The notes: generated by a model from the letters alone, not told the origin. Counted from the stretch's first letter, positions 24,861 through 34,260 are shown. The stretch is DNA of 64,000 nt from Nordella sp. HKS 07 (GCF_011046735.1 NZ_CP049258.1:3242001-3306000); one strand, 5' to 3'. Numbers and translations: made by a program.

Positions 24861-26087
24861 TCATTTACCGGCGTCAGCCCGCCATCCCGCCTCGAAATCC
24901 CGCTGCAGGACGAGATAGTCCTCGATGTCTTCGCCGTTGAAGAGCGAGGCGTTGAAGGAATTGTCGTAGTTGCGGATCGATCCGAAGCCCGAACAGATGA
25001 GGTCAGATCCCGCCAGCAGATAGGGCGTGATCTTGGCGCCCACGCGGATCTCGGACTCGCTGATCCGGGTGTCGTTGCCGGAGGCGCATTCGAGCCCGAG
25101 CCAGGCGGCGAGCAGGTTCTCCGCCATGAGCTCGCGCAAACCCCCTGCCATCGAGGCGGTGAGCGGCGCCCCGTCTATGCCGCCATTCTGGGTGCCCTGG
25201 ACGCCCATGGCGCGTTGCAGGCACAGGCAGCGCGCTTCCAGATAGAGCACCGACTGGCGATCGTGAAAGCCCATCAAGAGCTCGGCGGAGGCGCCTGAAG
25301 TGCAGCGCGCCTTTATCCCGCGCGACGCATAGGCCGCGGTCAGGAAGGCCTTCGACCACGGCGTGTCGTCGCCATCGAGGAAAGCGCCTTCGGTGCCGTA
25401 GACGGAAACCGTTTCGGCATATGAAGTGAGGCCCGCCATGCCGATCTGCAGCTCCTCGGCCTCTTCGATCGAGCACTGGAAGAGCACACCGCCCCGCCCG
25501 ACGGCCGCGCCGACGGTGCAGGCCATGGCGTTGGCCCAGGCGTTGGAGGCGACGCGCATCGTCGTCTCGACCTCATCGAAGCCAAGGGCTACCGCGGTCG
25601 CGCTGTCGGCCGCGAGCTGCAGCGGATCATCCTTGGCATTGGTGACATGCGCCTGGTTGCCCGGAGTCCGGCGCTGGCGCATCTTGGCGTAGGCAAAGGT
25701 GATCTCCAGCGACGACATGGTGGCGACGACGGAAGCGAGTTTCGCCGGTGTCATGCCGCGCGCCAGTCTTTCCAGCCTTTCGCGTGGCACGTTGATGTCG
25801 ACCAGCATGCGCGCCAGCTCCGTCGGCTCCATCGCCATGGCTTCCTCGATCACGTCGGGATCGAGATGATGATCAGCGATGAAGGTGTCGATGATGTCGA
25901 AATCGGCTTTCGGCTTGCCGTCGATCTCGACCACGCTTCCATTCTCCACGCGCGCGGAAGGGGAGGGATCCCACGGACTGTGGAAAGTGGCGAAACCGGC
26001 CTCAGGGTCTTCGGCGGCGAACTGGTCGTGACGCAAAGGTCTCGCATTCCATTCGTCGAAGCGACGCCATCGAGGGTTGTCGGCCAT
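24861..26087 (-). CDS. B12-dependent diol/glycerol dehydratase large subunit, N-terminal part (upstream half of a frameshifted gene)
   Basis: 408 aa from ATG 26087 (AAAGGTGG upstream; an earlier start at 26123 is unlikely). Carries the TIM-barrel active site of PduC/DhaB: GNQAHVTNAKDDP (Q and H of substrate pocket), DEVETTMRVA, TSYAETVSVYGTE, DGDDTPWSKAF, VQGTQNGG, ECASGNDTRISES and CSGFGSIRNYDNSF. The open frame ends at RDFEAGWRADAGK, about 145 residues short of a normal large subunit. The missing part is present in the next frame. Located 109 bp after rpe on the same strand. No reactivase or microcompartment genes are nearby. Confidence 0.87.
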   Translation of the reverse strand: MADNPRWRRFDEWNARPLRHDQFAAEDPEAGFATFHSPWDPSPSARVENGSVVEIDGKPKADFDIIDTFIADHHLDPDVIEEAMAMEPTELARMLVDINVPRERLERLARGMTPAKLASVVATMSSLEITFAYAKMRQRRTPGNQAHVTNAKDDPLQLAADSATAVALGFDEVETTMRVASNAWANAMACTVGAAVGRGGVLFQCSIEEAEELQIGMAGLTSYAETVSVYGTEGAFLDGDDTPWSKAFLTAAYASRGIKARCTSGASAELLMGFHDRQSVLYLEARCLCLQRAMGVQGTQNGGIDGAPLTASMAGGLRELMAENLLAAWLGLECASGNDTRISESEIRVGAKITPYLLAGSDLICSGFGSIRNYDNSFNASLFNGEDIEDYLVLQRDFEAGWRADAGK

Positions 26088-26196
26088 GGCTGCCACCTTT
26101 CGTTCAGTCTGCCGCGGACACACTGGCGAAGAACACGAAGATTGGTGGGGCTGTCAACCGGCGCGCCAGCGCGTCATCCGGCGTCAGGTTTTGCGA

Positions 26197-26871
26197 TCAG
26201 GCGGCGATTGTGGTGGCGCCGGTCCGGATCAGCGAGATGTTCTTGCCATAGGCTTTGGCGTCGCCCTTGAAGACGGCGGAGCCCGCGACCAGCGCATTGG
26301 CGCCGGCCCTGACCACCAAAGGTGCGGTTTCGGCGGTGATGCCGCCATCGACCTCGATATCGATGTCGCGGCCCTGAACGAGGTCGCGCGTCTCGCGGAT
26401 CTTGTCGATCATCGCAGGGATGAAGCTCTGGCCGCCGAAGCCCGGATTGACCGTCATGATGAGGATGAGGTCGAGACGGTCGAGCACATGCTTGATGTGA
26501 TCGACCGGCGTCGCGGGATTGAGGGCCACGCCGGCTTTCTTGCCGAGCGCCTTGACGGTCTGCAGCGAGCGGTCGAGATGCGGACCCGCCTCGGTATGTA
26601 CGGTGATGATGTCGGCGCCGGCCCTGGCGAAAGCCTCGAGATAGCGGTCGGCCGGCGCGATCATCAGATGGACGTCGAAGGTCTTCTTCGTCACCGGCCG
26701 GATCGAAGCCATCACCGGCGGGCCGAAAGTGATGTTGGGCACGAAATGCCCGTCCATCACGTCGATATGGATCCAGTCGGCGCCCGCTTCATCGACGGCG
26801 CGCACCTCTTCGCCGAGTTTGGCGAAATCGGCGGAGAGGATCGACGGCGCGATATGAAGCGGGCGGGTCAT
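26197..26871 (-). CDS. rpe: Ribulose-phosphate 3-epimerase
   Basis: 224 aa from ATG 26871, two bases after the gap stop; the longer frame upstream has no conserved residues. Classic TIM-barrel epimerase motifs: [57 protein letters not shown] and DIEVDGGI. Zinc/iron ligands are the histidines in IHIDVMDGH and VHLM and the aspartates in DVMD and EVDGG. It interconverts ribulose 5-phosphate and xylulose 5-phosphate in the pentose phosphate or Calvin cycles. Co-transcribed with gap. Confidence 0.96.
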   Translation of the reverse strand: MTRPLHIAPSILSADFAKLGEEVRAVDEAGADWIHIDVMDGHFVPNITFGPPVMASIRPVTKKTFDVHLMIAPADRYLEAFARAGADIITVHTEAGPHLDRSLQTVKALGKKAGVALNPATPVDHIKHVLDRLDLILIMTVNPGFGGQSFIPAMIDKIRETRDLVQGRDIDIEVDGGITAETAPLVVRAGANALVAGSAVFKGDAKAYGKNISLIRTGATTIAA

Positions 26872-26873
26872 GG

Positions 26874-27881
26874 TCAGATATGCTTGGCGAAAGCGACGGC
26901 CGTGTCGGCCATGCGGTTCGAGAAGCCCCATTCATTGTCGTACCAGGCGAGCACGCGGACCAGCGTGCCGTCCATGACCTTGGTCTGGTCCATATGGAAG
27001 GTCGAGGAATTGGGGTTGTGATTGAAGTCGATCGAGACATTGGGATCGTTGGTGTAGCCGAGAATGCCCTTGAGCTGCTGCTCGGCCGCGCGCTTGATGG
27101 CGCCATTGACTTCCTCGACGCTCGTCGCCCGCTTGGCGACGAACTTGAAATCGACCACCGATACATTGGGGGTCGGAACGCGGATCGAGACGCCGTCGAG
27201 GCGGCCCTTGAGTTCGGGCAGCACGAGGCCGACCGCCTTGGCCGCACCCGTCGAGGTCGGGATCATCGAAAGGGCCGCGGCGCGGGCGCGATAGAGATCC
27301 TTGTGCATCGTGTCGAGCGTCGGCTGGTCGCCGGTATAGGCGTGGATCGTGGTCATGAAGCCCTTGTCGATGCCGATCGCGTCATGCAGCACCTTAGCGA
27401 CAGGCGCCAGGCAGTTCGTCGTGCAGGACGCGTTGGAGATGACGACATGGTCCTTGGTGAGCTTGTCGTGATTGACGCCGTAGACGACGGTGAGGTCGGC
27501 ATTGTCGGCGGGCGCCGAGACGATCACTTTCTTGGCGCCAGCGGTCAGATGGGCCGAGGCCTTCTCCTTGGAGGTGAAGATGCCGGTGCATTCGAGCGCG
27601 ATATCGACGCCGAGCTCCTTCCAGGGCAGCTGCGCCGGGTCCTTGATGGCGGTGACCTTGAACTTTTCGTTGCCGATCGAGATCGTGTCGCCCGCGACCG
27701 CGACTTCATGCGGGAAGCGGCCATGCACGCTGTCATAACGCAGGAGATGGGCGTTGGTCTCGACGGGGCCCAGATCGTTGACGGCTACGACATCGATGTC
27801 CTTGCGCCCCGATTCGAAGATGGCCCGCACGATATTGCGGCCAATGCGGCCAAATCCGTTGATCGCGACGCGTACAGCCAT
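26874..27881 (-). CDS. gap: Glyceraldehyde-3-phosphate dehydrogenase, type I
   Basis: 335 aa. NAD-binding start [18 protein letters not shown], an acidic residue after the second strand (AVND) favouring NAD over NADP, catalytic Cys153 in [12 protein letters not shown], the ribose/phosphate segments [14 protein letters not shown] and [17 protein letters not shown]. Converts glyceraldehyde 3-phosphate to 1,3-bisphosphoglycerate in glycolysis, gluconeogenesis or the Calvin cycle. First gene of the minus-strand run gap-rpe-dehydratase. Confidence 0.97.
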   Translation of the reverse strand: MAVRVAINGFGRIGRNIVRAIFESGRKDIDVVAVNDLGPVETNAHLLRYDSVHGRFPHEVAVAGDTISIGNEKFKVTAIKDPAQLPWKELGVDIALECTGIFTSKEKASAHLTAGAKKVIVSAPADNADLTVVYGVNHDKLTKDHVVISNASCTTNCLAPVAKVLHDAIGIDKGFMTTIHAYTGDQPTLDTMHKDLYRARAAALSMIPTSTGAAKAVGLVLPELKGRLDGVSIRVPTPNVSVVDFKFVAKRATSVEEVNGAIKRAAEQQLKGILGYTNDPNVSIDFNHNPNSSTFHMDQTKVMDGTLVRVLAWYDNEWGFSNRMADTAVAFAKHI

Positions 27882-27998
27882 GTCTTTCTCCTCTTCCGCA
27901 GACTTTATTGAACAGGGCCCGCTTTATAGACGACTGGCCGGCAGGGGGAAGGGCCAACGGCCATCGGAGAGGGCGGCACGGTGCCCCGTGCGACCCTA

Positions 27999-28120
27999 GA
28001 GCGCTTCCCGCGAAAGTTGCTCGACTTTCGCGACAAGGAAGCGCTCCAGATATTATGTAATCGAGCCTTTTTATCCCATTTTGATCGAATCCCTTGATTC
28101 GATCAAAACGGGAAAGGCTC
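27999..28120. repeat. Double palindromic intergenic repeat (type D4)
   Basis: The first palindrome, 27999-28046, pairs GAGCGCTTCC with GGAAGCGCTC around an inner CGCGAAAGT/ACTTTCGCG stem. The second, 28063-28120, pairs GAGCCTTT with AAAGGCTC around TTTTGATCGAATC and GATTCGATCAAAA. The same two-stem design appears at 2503-2615 with different sequence. It lies between the divergent gap and marR genes, so it is not a simple terminator. Confidence 0.75.
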
Positions 28121-28165
28121 TATGTCAGGCATGCACTCAAAACATAGCTGAGCTTACATTAGATA

Positions 28166-28195
28166 GGGATATAATAAGCTTGCTTAGTATATCCC
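28166..28195. promoter_or_regulatory. 30 bp near-perfect palindrome, probable MarR operator
   Basis: GGGATATAATAAGC and its complement GCTTAGTATATCCC are joined by two bases; one mismatched pair in 14. It contains a TATAAT at 28170-28175 that could be the -10 box for marR, whose ATG is 22 bp after the palindrome. Binding of the MarR dimer here would block its own promoter and the downstream efflux genes. Confidence 0.7.
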
Positions 28196-28217
28196 GGCAT
28201 CTTAAATTTCTGACGTT

Positions 28218-28691
28218 ATGAAACCCGAACATGCATCCTTAGGTCTTCTGTTGATCGATACCGGGCGCCTCCTGCGCAAGCGGTTCGAGCAGAATGTCCG
28301 CGGCACCGGCCTGACCCGGGCGCAGTGGCAGGTCCTGAAGGAGATCTATGTTCAGGAGGGCCTGAATCAGGGCGCCCTGGCCGAGCTTCTCGAGGTCGAG
28401 CCGATCACCGTCGGCCGCTTGGTCGACCGGCTCGAGCAGGCCGGCCTCATCGAGCGCCGTCCGCACCCGACCGACCGCCGTGCCTGGTCGCTCTATCTGC
28501 TGCCTGCGGCGCACCCCCTTCTGGAGACGCTGAAAGTCATCGCCGCGGAAACCCGCGCCGAGCTCCTCGAGGGTATGAGCGATGGCGAGATCGATGAGAC
28601 AATGCGCCTCCTCGCCAGGATGAAAGATAATCTCGTCGCCATCATGAGTGATGCCGGCGATGAGCGGAGAGTTGGAAATGTCCGCCGTTGA
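28218..28691 (+). CDS. MarR-family transcriptional regulator
   Basis: 157 aa, the typical size. The winged-helix core is recognisable: GLTRAQWQVLKEIYVQEGLNQGALAELLEVEPITVGRLVDRLEQAGLIERRPHPTDRRAW in outline, including the conserved DRR wing. MarR proteins are homodimeric repressors released by small phenolic or drug ligands. It leads an operon with a membrane-fusion protein and a DHA2 exporter. Its 3' end overlaps the next gene by 14 bp, and a 30 bp palindrome lies just upstream. Confidence 0.93.
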   Translation: MKPEHASLGLLLIDTGRLLRKRFEQNVRGTGLTRAQWQVLKEIYVQEGLNQGALAELLEVEPITVGRLVDRLEQAGLIERRPHPTDRRAWSLYLLPAAHPLLETLKVIAAETRAELLEGMSDGEIDETMRLLARMKDNLVAIMSDAGDERRVGNVRR

Positions 28692-29826
28692 AGCCAAGAC
28701 AGAAGCCCGCGAAACCCGCGAGCCCCGAGAAGAACGCAATGTCGTCGAGCTGCCAGTCGCGCCGAAGCGGCGCAACAAGCGCAAGCTCATTCGTCTCGGC
28801 CTCCTTACTTTGGGCCCGCTTGTAGCGCTCGCCGTCGCCGGCGAGATGTATCTTGCCGGTGGCCGCTATGTCGAAACCGACAATGCCTATATCCAGGCCG
28901 CGATCATGAATGTCGCGACCGACGTGCCGGGCACCGTCGCCGAGGTCGCCGTGCGAGAGAACGACTATGTCGAGAAGGGCGCTCTGCTGTTCAAGCTCGA
29001 CGACGAACCGTTCCGCATCGCGCTCGCCGGCGCCGAGGCACAGCTCGGCATGGTGCGCAACGATCTCGTCGCACTGCAGGCGACCTACCGGCAGAACCTC
29101 TCCGCCATAGATCAGGCCAAGTCGTCGCTCGATTACGCTCAGACGACCTATGACCGCCAGCTCAATCTCCAGCAGCGCGGCGTCGCGGCGCAAGCCTCGC
29201 TCGATCAGGCGCGGCGCGATCTCGACACCGCAACCGAGCAATTGCGCGGCGCTCAGCGCGCCGCCGACGCCACGCTGTCGCAATTGGGCGGCAAGGCCGA
29301 TGGGTCCGTCGATGATCATCCGCGCATGCTCGAGGCCAAGTCGGCGGTCGACAAGGCCAAGCGCGACCTCACCCGCTCCACCATTCTGGCGCCCTGGCCG
29401 GGCACTGTCGCCAATGTCGAGAATCTGCGCGTCGGTTCCTATGTGACGGTCGGCCAGCCTGCCATGAGCCTCGTCGCCAGCAACGACCTCTGGGTCGAGG
29501 CCAATCCGAAGGAAACCGATCTCACTTATCTCAAGGTCGGCGATGAGGCTGAGGTGAGCGTCGATGCCTATCCGGGCAAGACCTGGAAGGCGAAGGTCAC
29601 GAGTCTCAGCCCGGCGACCGGCGCCGAATTCTCGGTGCTGCCGCCGCAGAACGCCACCGGCAACTGGGTGAAGGTGGTGCAGCGCGTGCCGGTGAAGCTC
29701 GCCATTGAAAACGCAGCGGGCGCGCCGAAGCTGACCTCCGGCATGAGCGTCGACGTCTCGATCGACACCGGCCATAGCCGCAGCCTGTGGTCGCTTTTCG
29801 GCTCGACGGCGGCCGCGGCGGAATAA
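28678..29826 (+). CDS. HlyD/EmrA-family membrane fusion protein
   Basis: 382 aa from ATG 28678 (GGAGAG upstream; an ATG at 28648 is possible but overlaps marR further). Cytoplasmic basic N-terminus (PKRRNKRKLI), one membrane helix (LGLLTLGPLVALAVAGEMYLAGG), then a periplasmic barrel-sandwich domain (RYVETDNAYIQAAIMNVATDVPGTV), a long coiled-coil hairpin (about 115-235) and the second half-lipoyl. It bridges the DHA2 exporter encoded next to an outer-membrane channel. EmrA-type partner of the downstream EmrB-like gene. Confidence 0.93.
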   Translation: MSAVEAKTEARETREPREERNVVELPVAPKRRNKRKLIRLGLLTLGPLVALAVAGEMYLAGGRYVETDNAYIQAAIMNVATDVPGTVAEVAVRENDYVEKGALLFKLDDEPFRIALAGAEAQLGMVRNDLVALQATYRQNLSAIDQAKSSLDYAQTTYDRQLNLQQRGVAAQASLDQARRDLDTATEQLRGAQRAADATLSQLGGKADGSVDDHPRMLEAKSAVDKAKRDLTRSTILAPWPGTVANVENLRVGSYVTVGQPAMSLVASNDLWVEANPKETDLTYLKVGDEAEVSVDAYPGKTWKAKVTSLSPATGAEFSVLPPQNATGNWVKVVQRVPVKLAIENAAGAPKLTSGMSVDVSIDTGHSRSLWSLFGSTAAAAE

Positions 29827-29866
29827 GGGGCGCATCGGAGAGCTCGATGCGCGATCGGAAGACAAC

Positions 29867-31387
29867 ATGAGCGACGCCGTTCCCCATCGTGGAATCATCA
29901 CGGTCTGCGTGATGCTGGCCACCATCATGCAGGCGCTCGACACGACCATCGCCAATGTCGCGTTGCCCTACATGATGGGCTCGCTCTCAGCCACGCTCGA
30001 CCAGATCAACTGGGTCCTCACCTCCTATATCGTCGCCGCCGCCATCATGATCCCGGTGACGGGCTTCCTGGTGACGCGCTTCGGCCGCAAGCCCGTCTTC
30101 GTGATCGCGGTTTTGGGCTTCACCGTCGCTTCCGTTCTGTGCGGTCTCGCCACTTCGCTCGAGCAGATGGTGCTCTATCGCCTGCTGCAGGGCGTCTTCG
30201 GCGCGCCGCTCGTGCCTTTGTCGCAGTCGGTGCTGCTCGATTCCTATCCGCGCGAAAGGCATGGTTCCGCCATGGCCATCTGGGGCATCGGCGTCATGGT
30301 GGGGCCGATCCTGGGCCCGACACTGGGCGGCTGGCTCACCGAATATTACAACTGGCGCTGGGTGTTCTTCATCAACGTGCCGGTCGGCATCCTCACCATT
30401 GCCGGCCTGATGACCTATCTTTCCGACTCGCCGCGCACCAAGGCGAGCTTCGACTGGACCGGCTTTCTGCTCCTCGCCTTCGCCATCGGCGGCCTCCAGA
30501 TGATGCTCGACCGCGGTGAGAATCTCGACTGGTTCTCCTCGGCCGAGATCATGATCGAGGCCGGCATCGCCATCACCGCCTTCTACATGTTCGTCGTCCA
30601 CATGATGACGGCCGACAATCCCTTCATCGATCCGAAGATCTTCGCCGACCGGAATTTCTCCATCGGTCTCATCGCCATCTTCATCGTCGGCATCATCCTC
30701 CTCGCCACCATGGCGCTGCTCACCCCGTTCCTGCAGCAGATCATGGGCTATCCGGTGCTGACCGCGGGCCTCGTGATGGCGCCGCGCGGCATCGGCACGA
30801 TGGTCGCCATGATGATCGTCGGCCGTCTCATCTCGCGTGTCGACCCGCGTTTCCTCTTTGCCTTCGGCCTGCTGCTCATCGCCTTCACTCTGTGGGAGAT
30901 GATGTATTTCACCACCGACGTCTCACAGGGGACCATCATCCGCACCGGCATCATTCAGGGCATGGGCCTGGGTTTCGTCTTCGTGCCGCTCTCGACCATC
31001 ACCTTCGCCACACTCGAGCCGCGCTATCGCACCCAGGCGACCTCGCTGTTCAGCCTCATGCGCAATATCGGCTCGAGCATCGGCATCTCGATCGTCATTT
31101 TCCTGCTGACCCGCAACACCGCGGTCATGCATGCCGATCTTGCCGCCCAGGTGACGCCGTTCAATCTCGGCCTGCATATGCCGGGTCTCAATCAGGTCTG
31201 GGATATGACGACGCTTTCGGGCAAGGCGGCGCTCAATGCCGAAGTGACCAAGCAGTCCGCCGTCATCGCCTATGCCAATGACTATCTTCTGATGATGTAT
31301 GTGGCGCTCGCCACATTGCCGCTGGCCTTCCTTCTGTCCAAGCCGTCCAAGAGTAGCGGTGGTGCTCCGGCTGTCGCCGCCGATTGA
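29867..31387 (+). CDS. DHA2-family MFS multidrug exporter (EmrB-like)
   Basis: 506 aa with 14 predicted membrane segments. DHA2 signature LDTTIANVALPYM in helix 1, motif A-like GFLVTRFGRKPVFVIAV, and motif C-like GIGVMVGPILGPTLGGWL in helix 5. Exports drugs by proton antiport, working with the HlyD-type protein 40 bp upstream. MarR control is expected from operon order. Close in family, but not in neighbourhood, to the exporter at 32628. Confidence 0.94.
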   Translation: MSDAVPHRGIITVCVMLATIMQALDTTIANVALPYMMGSLSATLDQINWVLTSYIVAAAIMIPVTGFLVTRFGRKPVFVIAVLGFTVASVLCGLATSLEQMVLYRLLQGVFGAPLVPLSQSVLLDSYPRERHGSAMAIWGIGVMVGPILGPTLGGWLTEYYNWRWVFFINVPVGILTIAGLMTYLSDSPRTKASFDWTGFLLLAFAIGGLQMMLDRGENLDWFSSAEIMIEAGIAITAFYMFVVHMMTADNPFIDPKIFADRNFSIGLIAIFIVGIILLATMALLTPFLQQIMGYPVLTAGLVMAPRGIGTMVAMMIVGRLISRVDPRFLFAFGLLLIAFTLWEMMYFTTDVSQGTIIRTGIIQGMGLGFVFVPLSTITFATLEPRYRTQATSLFSLMRNIGSSIGISIVIFLLTRNTAVMHADLAAQVTPFNLGLHMPGLNQVWDMTTLSGKAALNAEVTKQSAVIAYANDYLLMMYVALATLPLAFLLSKPSKSSGGAPAVAAD

Positions 31388-31749
31388 GAATGAAAAGATA
31401 AATGTAGGCAATTAGGCTCGTCGAAGAAGTCTCTCGGCGCACGTCCGCGACGAACCGGATGCAGGGATTTGCAGGGAAATTCTCGCTGGAAATTCTCCAA
31501 CCCAGCAAGTTCAAGAGCTTAGCGATAAGAGAGCTGCCGGCGCAGGGAATTCTCAATGCCAAGGGCCGTGTGTTTCCCGACTTGCAAAGTTTCCCAAACC
31601 TTACATCTGGAATCACAGCCGCATGGGTTCACTGACATTTCCGTCAGACGCAATCTCTCATGCTGGAATTTCCCAACATCCCAGGATTTCGGCCGCGATT
31701 GCAAGACATGAAATCCGTCGCGGATGACCGTCTCTGTGCGGGTTTGACC
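31388..31749. other. 362 bp non-coding gap between convergent genes
   Basis: No gene, repeat family or strong terminator recognised. The sequence is less GC-rich than its surroundings and contains short TTCTC/GAGAA-type repeats (AAATTCTCGCTGGAAATTCTCC near 31480) that are too weak to interpret. Confidence 0.3.
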
Positions 31750-32556
31750 CTAACACGCGAAATACACGATCATTCGCAGATGCCGGTGCTCGTCGACCGT
31801 CAATAACTCGTGTTTGAATTGGAACGGTTTACCGTCAGGATCGAGTATCGCTCCTATGCCCCGGCCGCAGCTATCCATGCTCGGACGTTCGAACCAGCGA
31901 CGGAAGTCCGCGGACAGCCTCTTCAGTTCGTCAATTAGCACATGCATGGAGGGATCGTCAGGCGCGGTTGCCAAGTCGGCGCGAAATTGCGCGAGCAGGC
32001 GTGGCGCATCCTCTCCCCATGCCGGCAGGCGGCGGCGCAGCTCGGGATCGGCGAAGACCATGCGAAGGATGTTGCGGTCTATCTGCTCACGGCCGGAGAA
32101 ATCGAATAGACCATCAGCCGCCGCGTTCCAGGCGACAACGTCCCAACGAAGGTTGAGGACATAGGCAGGGCGCGCGACCAGATCGTTCAGCAACTGCTGG
32201 ATGAGCGGGCCGACCGATGGCCATTGATAGGCTTCCGGCGGAGGCGGGCGACGGTGGGCTAACAGGAACAGCCGGCTGCATTCGGCATCATCCAGTTTCA
32301 GAGCCTTTGCGACCTTGAGCAAAAAGCTCTCGGAAACCTGAATATCGCGGCCCTGCTCGAACCAGGTGTACCAGGTGAGTCCGACACCCGCGAGGTGGGC
32401 GACTTCCTCGCGCCGCAAACCCGGCGTGCGGCGACCACCGGTGGTCGGCAAGCCGACATCGACCGGAAGCAGCTTCCTCCTGTGGCGGGTGAGGAAATCG
32501 GAGAGATCATGTCGCGTGCGCGCGAGGGGCTGGGCGGGCAAGGCTATTACCTTCAC
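31750..32556 (-). CDS. XRE-family transcriptional regulator with MmyB-like ligand-binding domain
   Basis: 268 aa. N-terminal helix-turn-helix (LSDFLTRHRRKLLP..., TPGLRREEVAHLAGVGLTWYTWFEQGR), then a C-terminal domain of the MmyB-like type (RPAYVLNLRWDVVAWNAAADGLF, NILRMVFADPELRR, FRADLATAPDDPSMHVLIDELK). Such regulators commonly stand divergent to exporters or oxidoreductases and control them. Here a 71 bp gap separates it from the divergent DHA2 exporter at 32628. Confidence 0.92.
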   Translation of the reverse strand: MKVIALPAQPLARTRHDLSDFLTRHRRKLLPVDVGLPTTGGRRTPGLRREEVAHLAGVGLTWYTWFEQGRDIQVSESFLLKVAKALKLDDAECSRLFLLAHRRPPPPEAYQWPSVGPLIQQLLNDLVARPAYVLNLRWDVVAWNAAADGLFDFSGREQIDRNILRMVFADPELRRRLPAWGEDAPRLLAQFRADLATAPDDPSMHVLIDELKRLSADFRRWFERPSMDSCGRGIGAILDPDGKPFQFKHELLTVDEHRHLRMIVYFAC

Positions 32557-32627
32557 TAATAGGATAATTTCCTACATTGTAACAGTAACATTCTGCCCGG
32601 ATTGTCCGCTTCCGACAAGGAGGCGAT
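32557..32627. promoter_or_regulatory. Divergent control region with small inverted repeat
   Basis: An AT-rich 71 bp gap with an inverted repeat TAGGA-TAATT-TCCTA at 32560-32574 right at the regulator start, a candidate operator for autorepression. A TGTAACAGTAACA stretch follows at about 32578. AAGGAGG at about 32618 is the strong ribosome site for the exporter. Confidence 0.5.
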
Positions 32628-34208
32628 ATGACATCTCACCGCGAAACACTGACGACACATCCGGGCGACGCGCCGACGCCGGCGCCCGTTCAGGCAGGTA
32701 CCCGCGAATGGCTGGGCCTGGCCCTGCTTTCCCTGCCAACCATGCTGCTGGGTTTGGACCTGACGCTTCTCCATCTGACCTTGCCGGCACTCGCCGTTGA
32801 TTTGCAGCCGACCAGCACGCAGGCACTGTGGATCATGGACGCCTATGGCTTCATGATCGCCGGCTTCCTCATCACCATGGGTACGCTCGGCGACCGTATC
32901 GGCCGGCGCAAGCTGCTGATGATCGGCGCAACCGCCTTCGCCGCCGCATCCGTGTTCGCCGCCTTTTCAACCAGTGCCGTTTTGCTGATCGCCGCGCGGG
33001 CGGCGCTGGGCGTGGCAGGCGCGACCCTGATGCCCTCGACGCTGGCGCTCATCAGCAACATGTTCGTCAACCCTCGCCAGCGCGCGCTTGGCTTCGGCAT
33101 CTGGGCGACGATGTTCGGTGTCGGCTATGCGCTGGGGCCGATCGCAGGTGGCTTTCTGCTGGAACAGTTCTGGTGGGGCGCGACCTTCCTCATAGCGGTA
33201 CCTGTCGTCGCGCTGCTGCTGCTGCTTGCCCCCGTCCTGTTGCCGGAATATCGCGCCCCGGACAGTGGAAAGCTGGATTTCACCAGCGTCGCCCTGTCGC
33301 TCGCCGCCATGCTGCCGGTGATCTACGGTATCAAGCAGATCGCCAAATATGGGCATTCTCCAGATGCGATTGGTGCTCTCATTGTGGGCGTTTTGTTCGC
33401 CATTCTATTCGTCAGGCGGCAGCGGCGGCTTCCCGATCCGCTGCTCGACATGACGCTCTTCTCCAACCGGGCCTTTTCGGTGGCGCTGATCGTACTGCTG
33501 GTTGGACTGATCGCCGTTGGCGGCACCATGCTGCTCGTCGCTCAATATCTGCAGCTGGTGGCCGGTTACTCTCCTTTTGCCGCCGGCCTCTGGATGGGAT
33601 TGGCGGCACTCGCCATGATCGCTGGCGGTCTTGGCGCGCCCCTTATCGCCCGGCATGTCCGGCCCGGCTTCGTCGTCGCCGGTTCGCTGATATTGTCGGC
33701 GTTGGGCTATTTGTTGCTCAGCCTGCTGAGCAATGACACGTCCGGCGTTGCCATGGCCGTCGCCGGTTTGGCGCTGGCTTATCTCGGCAATGGCACCATC
33801 GCCGCGCTCGGCACGGACCTCGTGGTCGGATCGGCGCCGCCAGAAAAGGCGGGATCCGCCTCGGCCATGACAGAGACCGTGCAGGATCTCGGTGTTTCCC
33901 TCGGCATCGCTTTGCTCGGCAGCTTCTCCACCACCGTCTATCGTCAGGCGATACTCGGCCACTTGCCTGAGACTCTCAGCGAGGAAGCACGTTATGCCGT
34001 CAGCGACAGTCTATGGGCGGTCTCCTCTGTGACGTCACAGCTGCCAACTGGCTTGATTGAAGAGGCGAAGGCTGCATTCACGACCGGCCTCAACGGGGCT
34101 GCCACATTGACCGCGGTTGGCGCAACGATCTTGGCCGTGCTCGCCGCACGGGCGCTACGCCATGTCGAGACGCTCACCGCTTCCACCGGGCCATCGGCGA
34201 GGGAGTAA
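32628..34208 (+). CDS. DHA2-family MFS transporter (drug/antiseptic exporter, SmvA/QacA-like)
   Basis: 526 aa, 14 membrane segments predicted. Helix 1 LLGLDLTLLHLTLPALAVDL, motif A GTLGDRIGRRKLLMIG, motif C region GFGIWATMFGVGYALGPIAGGFL. Exports cationic drugs or biocides by proton antiport. Strong ribosome site AAGGAGG. The last 60 residues (from SVTSQLPTGLIEEAKAAF) are found again in diverged form at 36115-36302, after an intervening IS-rich region. Divergent from its likely regulator. Confidence 0.94.
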   Translation: MTSHRETLTTHPGDAPTPAPVQAGTREWLGLALLSLPTMLLGLDLTLLHLTLPALAVDLQPTSTQALWIMDAYGFMIAGFLITMGTLGDRIGRRKLLMIGATAFAAASVFAAFSTSAVLLIAARAALGVAGATLMPSTLALISNMFVNPRQRALGFGIWATMFGVGYALGPIAGGFLLEQFWWGATFLIAVPVVALLLLLAPVLLPEYRAPDSGKLDFTSVALSLAAMLPVIYGIKQIAKYGHSPDAIGALIVGVLFAILFVRRQRRLPDPLLDMTLFSNRAFSVALIVLLVGLIAVGGTMLLVAQYLQLVAGYSPFAAGLWMGLAALAMIAGGLGAPLIARHVRPGFVVAGSLILSALGYLLLSLLSNDTSGVAMAVAGLALAYLGNGTIAALGTDLVVGSAPPEKAGSASAMTETVQDLGVSLGIALLGSFSTTVYRQAILGHLPETLSEEARYAVSDSLWAVSSVTSQLPTGLIEEAKAAFTTGLNGAATLTAVGATILAVLAARALRHVETLTASTGPSARE

Positions 34209-34260
34209 CCGATGCGCCGCCTATTTGCACAGTGAGTGGAAGCGAAGCTCGGACTCTAGG

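Noticed and set aside
26088-26196. Cobalamin riboswitch before the B12-dependent dehydratase
   Set aside because: The gap to rpe is only 109 bp and shows no B12-box-like conserved sequence or long structured leader.
28642-29955. 437-codon minus-strand frame
   Set aside because: Antisense of the HlyD-family gene, which has clear domains on the plus strand.
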